From: Spirochaeta sp.
GTDB lineage: Bacteria; Spirochaetota; Spirochaetia; DSM-2461
Assembly: GCA_030635565.1 (NCBI GenBank)
Contig: DAOVYP010000091.1
Span: forward strand, 1-7,784
DNA length: 7,784 nt
Direction of reading: 5' to 3'
The notes below the pieces were generated by a model, which made no database searches, was not told the origin of the DNA, and saw only the letters and a list, made by a program, of their open reading frames with translations. Shown in pieces: positions 7,229-7,784 of the stretch. Each line of letters starts with the position of its first letter. The stretch's first letter is position 1. The translations under genes and the position numbers were made by a program.

Positions 7229-7783
7229 TTAATTTTCCAGATAATCTTTAAGCCGGCGGCTTCTCTTGGGATGCCGCAGACGACGCAATGCCTTCGCTTC
7301 GATTTGCCGGATTCTCTCCCTTGTGACATTAAAATACAAGCCCACCTCTTCAAGTGTGAGAGAATAACCATCTTCAAGTCCGAAACGCATCTTGAGGACT
7401 TCCTGCTCCCTGGGGGGCAGAGTTTCCAGTACCTCCTGGAGCTGCTCCTGAAGAATGCGGAATGCCGTCTGGGTGGCGGGGTTTTCAACATCCTTATCCT
7501 CGATGAAATCGCCAAGCAGCGAATCTTCCTCTTCGCCGATGGGAGTTTCGAGGCTGATAGGTTCCCGGGCTACATTCTTCACCGATTTCACTCTGGCGAC
7601 GGTCCAGCCGAGACGTTCGGCGACTTCCTCGTCAGTGGGCTCCCGTCCCTTCATCTGCATGAGCTGTCTGGATTCACGGACGACCTTGTTAATCTGCTCG
7701 ATCATATGCACAGGGACACGTATTGTGCGGGCCTGATCTGATATCGACCTGGTAATGGCCTGTCTGATCCACCATGTTGCATA
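7229..7783 (-). CDS. rpoD: RNA polymerase primary sigma factor, sigma-70 type (C-terminal part, gene cut by window edge)
   Basis: The last 184 residues of the housekeeping sigma factor, which directs RNA polymerase to -10/-35 promoters. The fragment opens inside region 2.3-2.4 with [17 protein letters not shown] (1-17), the helix that melts and reads the -10 element. It continues through region 3 (about 21-74), the sigma finger/region 3.2 ([22 protein letters not shown], about 75-96 as family landmark) and region 4 (about 105-184). Region 4.2 has the helix-turn-helix [20 protein letters not shown] (142-161) followed by [11 protein letters not shown], which contacts the -35 element. Near-identity to group 1 sigma factors in 2.4 and 4.2 makes a stationary-phase or alternative sigma less likely. 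It stops with TAA 20 bases before the zinc-ribbon gene. A group 2 paralogue cannot be excluded, since region 1 is outside the window. Confidence 0.96.
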   Translation of the reverse strand, partial: YATWWIRQAITRSISDQARTIRVPVHMIEQINKVVRESRQLMQMKGREPTDEEVAERLGWTVARVKSVKNVAREPISLETPIGEEEDSLLGDFIEDKDVENPATQTAFRILQEQLQEVLETLPPREQEVLKMRFGLEDGYSLTLEEVGLYFNVTRERIRQIEAKALRRLRHPKRSRRLKDYLEN

Positions 7784-7784
7784 G

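Noticed and set aside
7196..7741. 181-codon plus-strand frame opposite rpoD
   Set aside because: It is the complement frame of highly conserved sigma factor regions 2.4 to 4.2; no independent evidence for a protein.

Overview
This window is a stretch of core bacterial chromosome in which every convincing gene lies on the minus strand, so it reads biologically from right to left. In that order it holds: the 3' part of a primary sigma-70 factor (rpoD), a coiled-coil C4 zinc-ribbon protein (DUF164/CT398-like), the class A RNase P RNA (rnpB), a membrane-anchored TPR protein, and the rod-shape/elongasome cluster mreB, mreC, mreD, PBP2 (mrdA) and rodA. rodA runs off the left edge and rpoD off the right edge.

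Organism: the gene order rpoD, zinc ribbon, TPR, mreB, mreC, mreD, PBP2, rodA matches what I recall of the Treponema pallidum chromosome around TP0493-TP0501. A free-living spirochaete with fairly balanced base composition is therefore my best guess. This is inference from synteny and was not tested by any search. The mreBCD-PBP2-RodA order alone is widespread and would not identify the phylum.

Region by region: 7784-7229 is sigma factor regions 2.4 to 4.2. 7208-6414 is the zinc-ribbon protein, 20 bases after rpoD. 6413-6228 is a 186-base non-coding leader with small inverted repeats and one weak promoter candidate. 6227 to about 5892 is rnpB, whose helices P1, P2 and P4 can be paired by eye. 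Only 14 A/T bases separate the end of P1 from the ATG of the TPR gene, which has no visible Shine-Dalgarno. From there genes are tightly packed: TPR to mreB 20 bases, mreB to mreC 7 bases, then three stop/start overlaps in succession (mreC/mreD, mreD/PBP2 with a TTG start, PBP2/rodA with a GTG start).

How they work together: MreB filaments under the inner membrane, linked through MreC and MreD, position the RodA glycosyltransferase and PBP2 transpeptidase that build the lateral wall. The TPR protein is well placed to be an accessory part of this machine. rnpB and the sigma factor are housekeeping RNA-processing and transcription genes upstream. I found no mobile element, CRISPR array, phage gene or toxin-antitoxin module, and nothing that looks like an undescribed system. 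The points of interest are the rnpB/TPR junction, the very small P3 of the RNase P RNA, the chain of overlapping non-ATG starts, and several residue changes in MreB.
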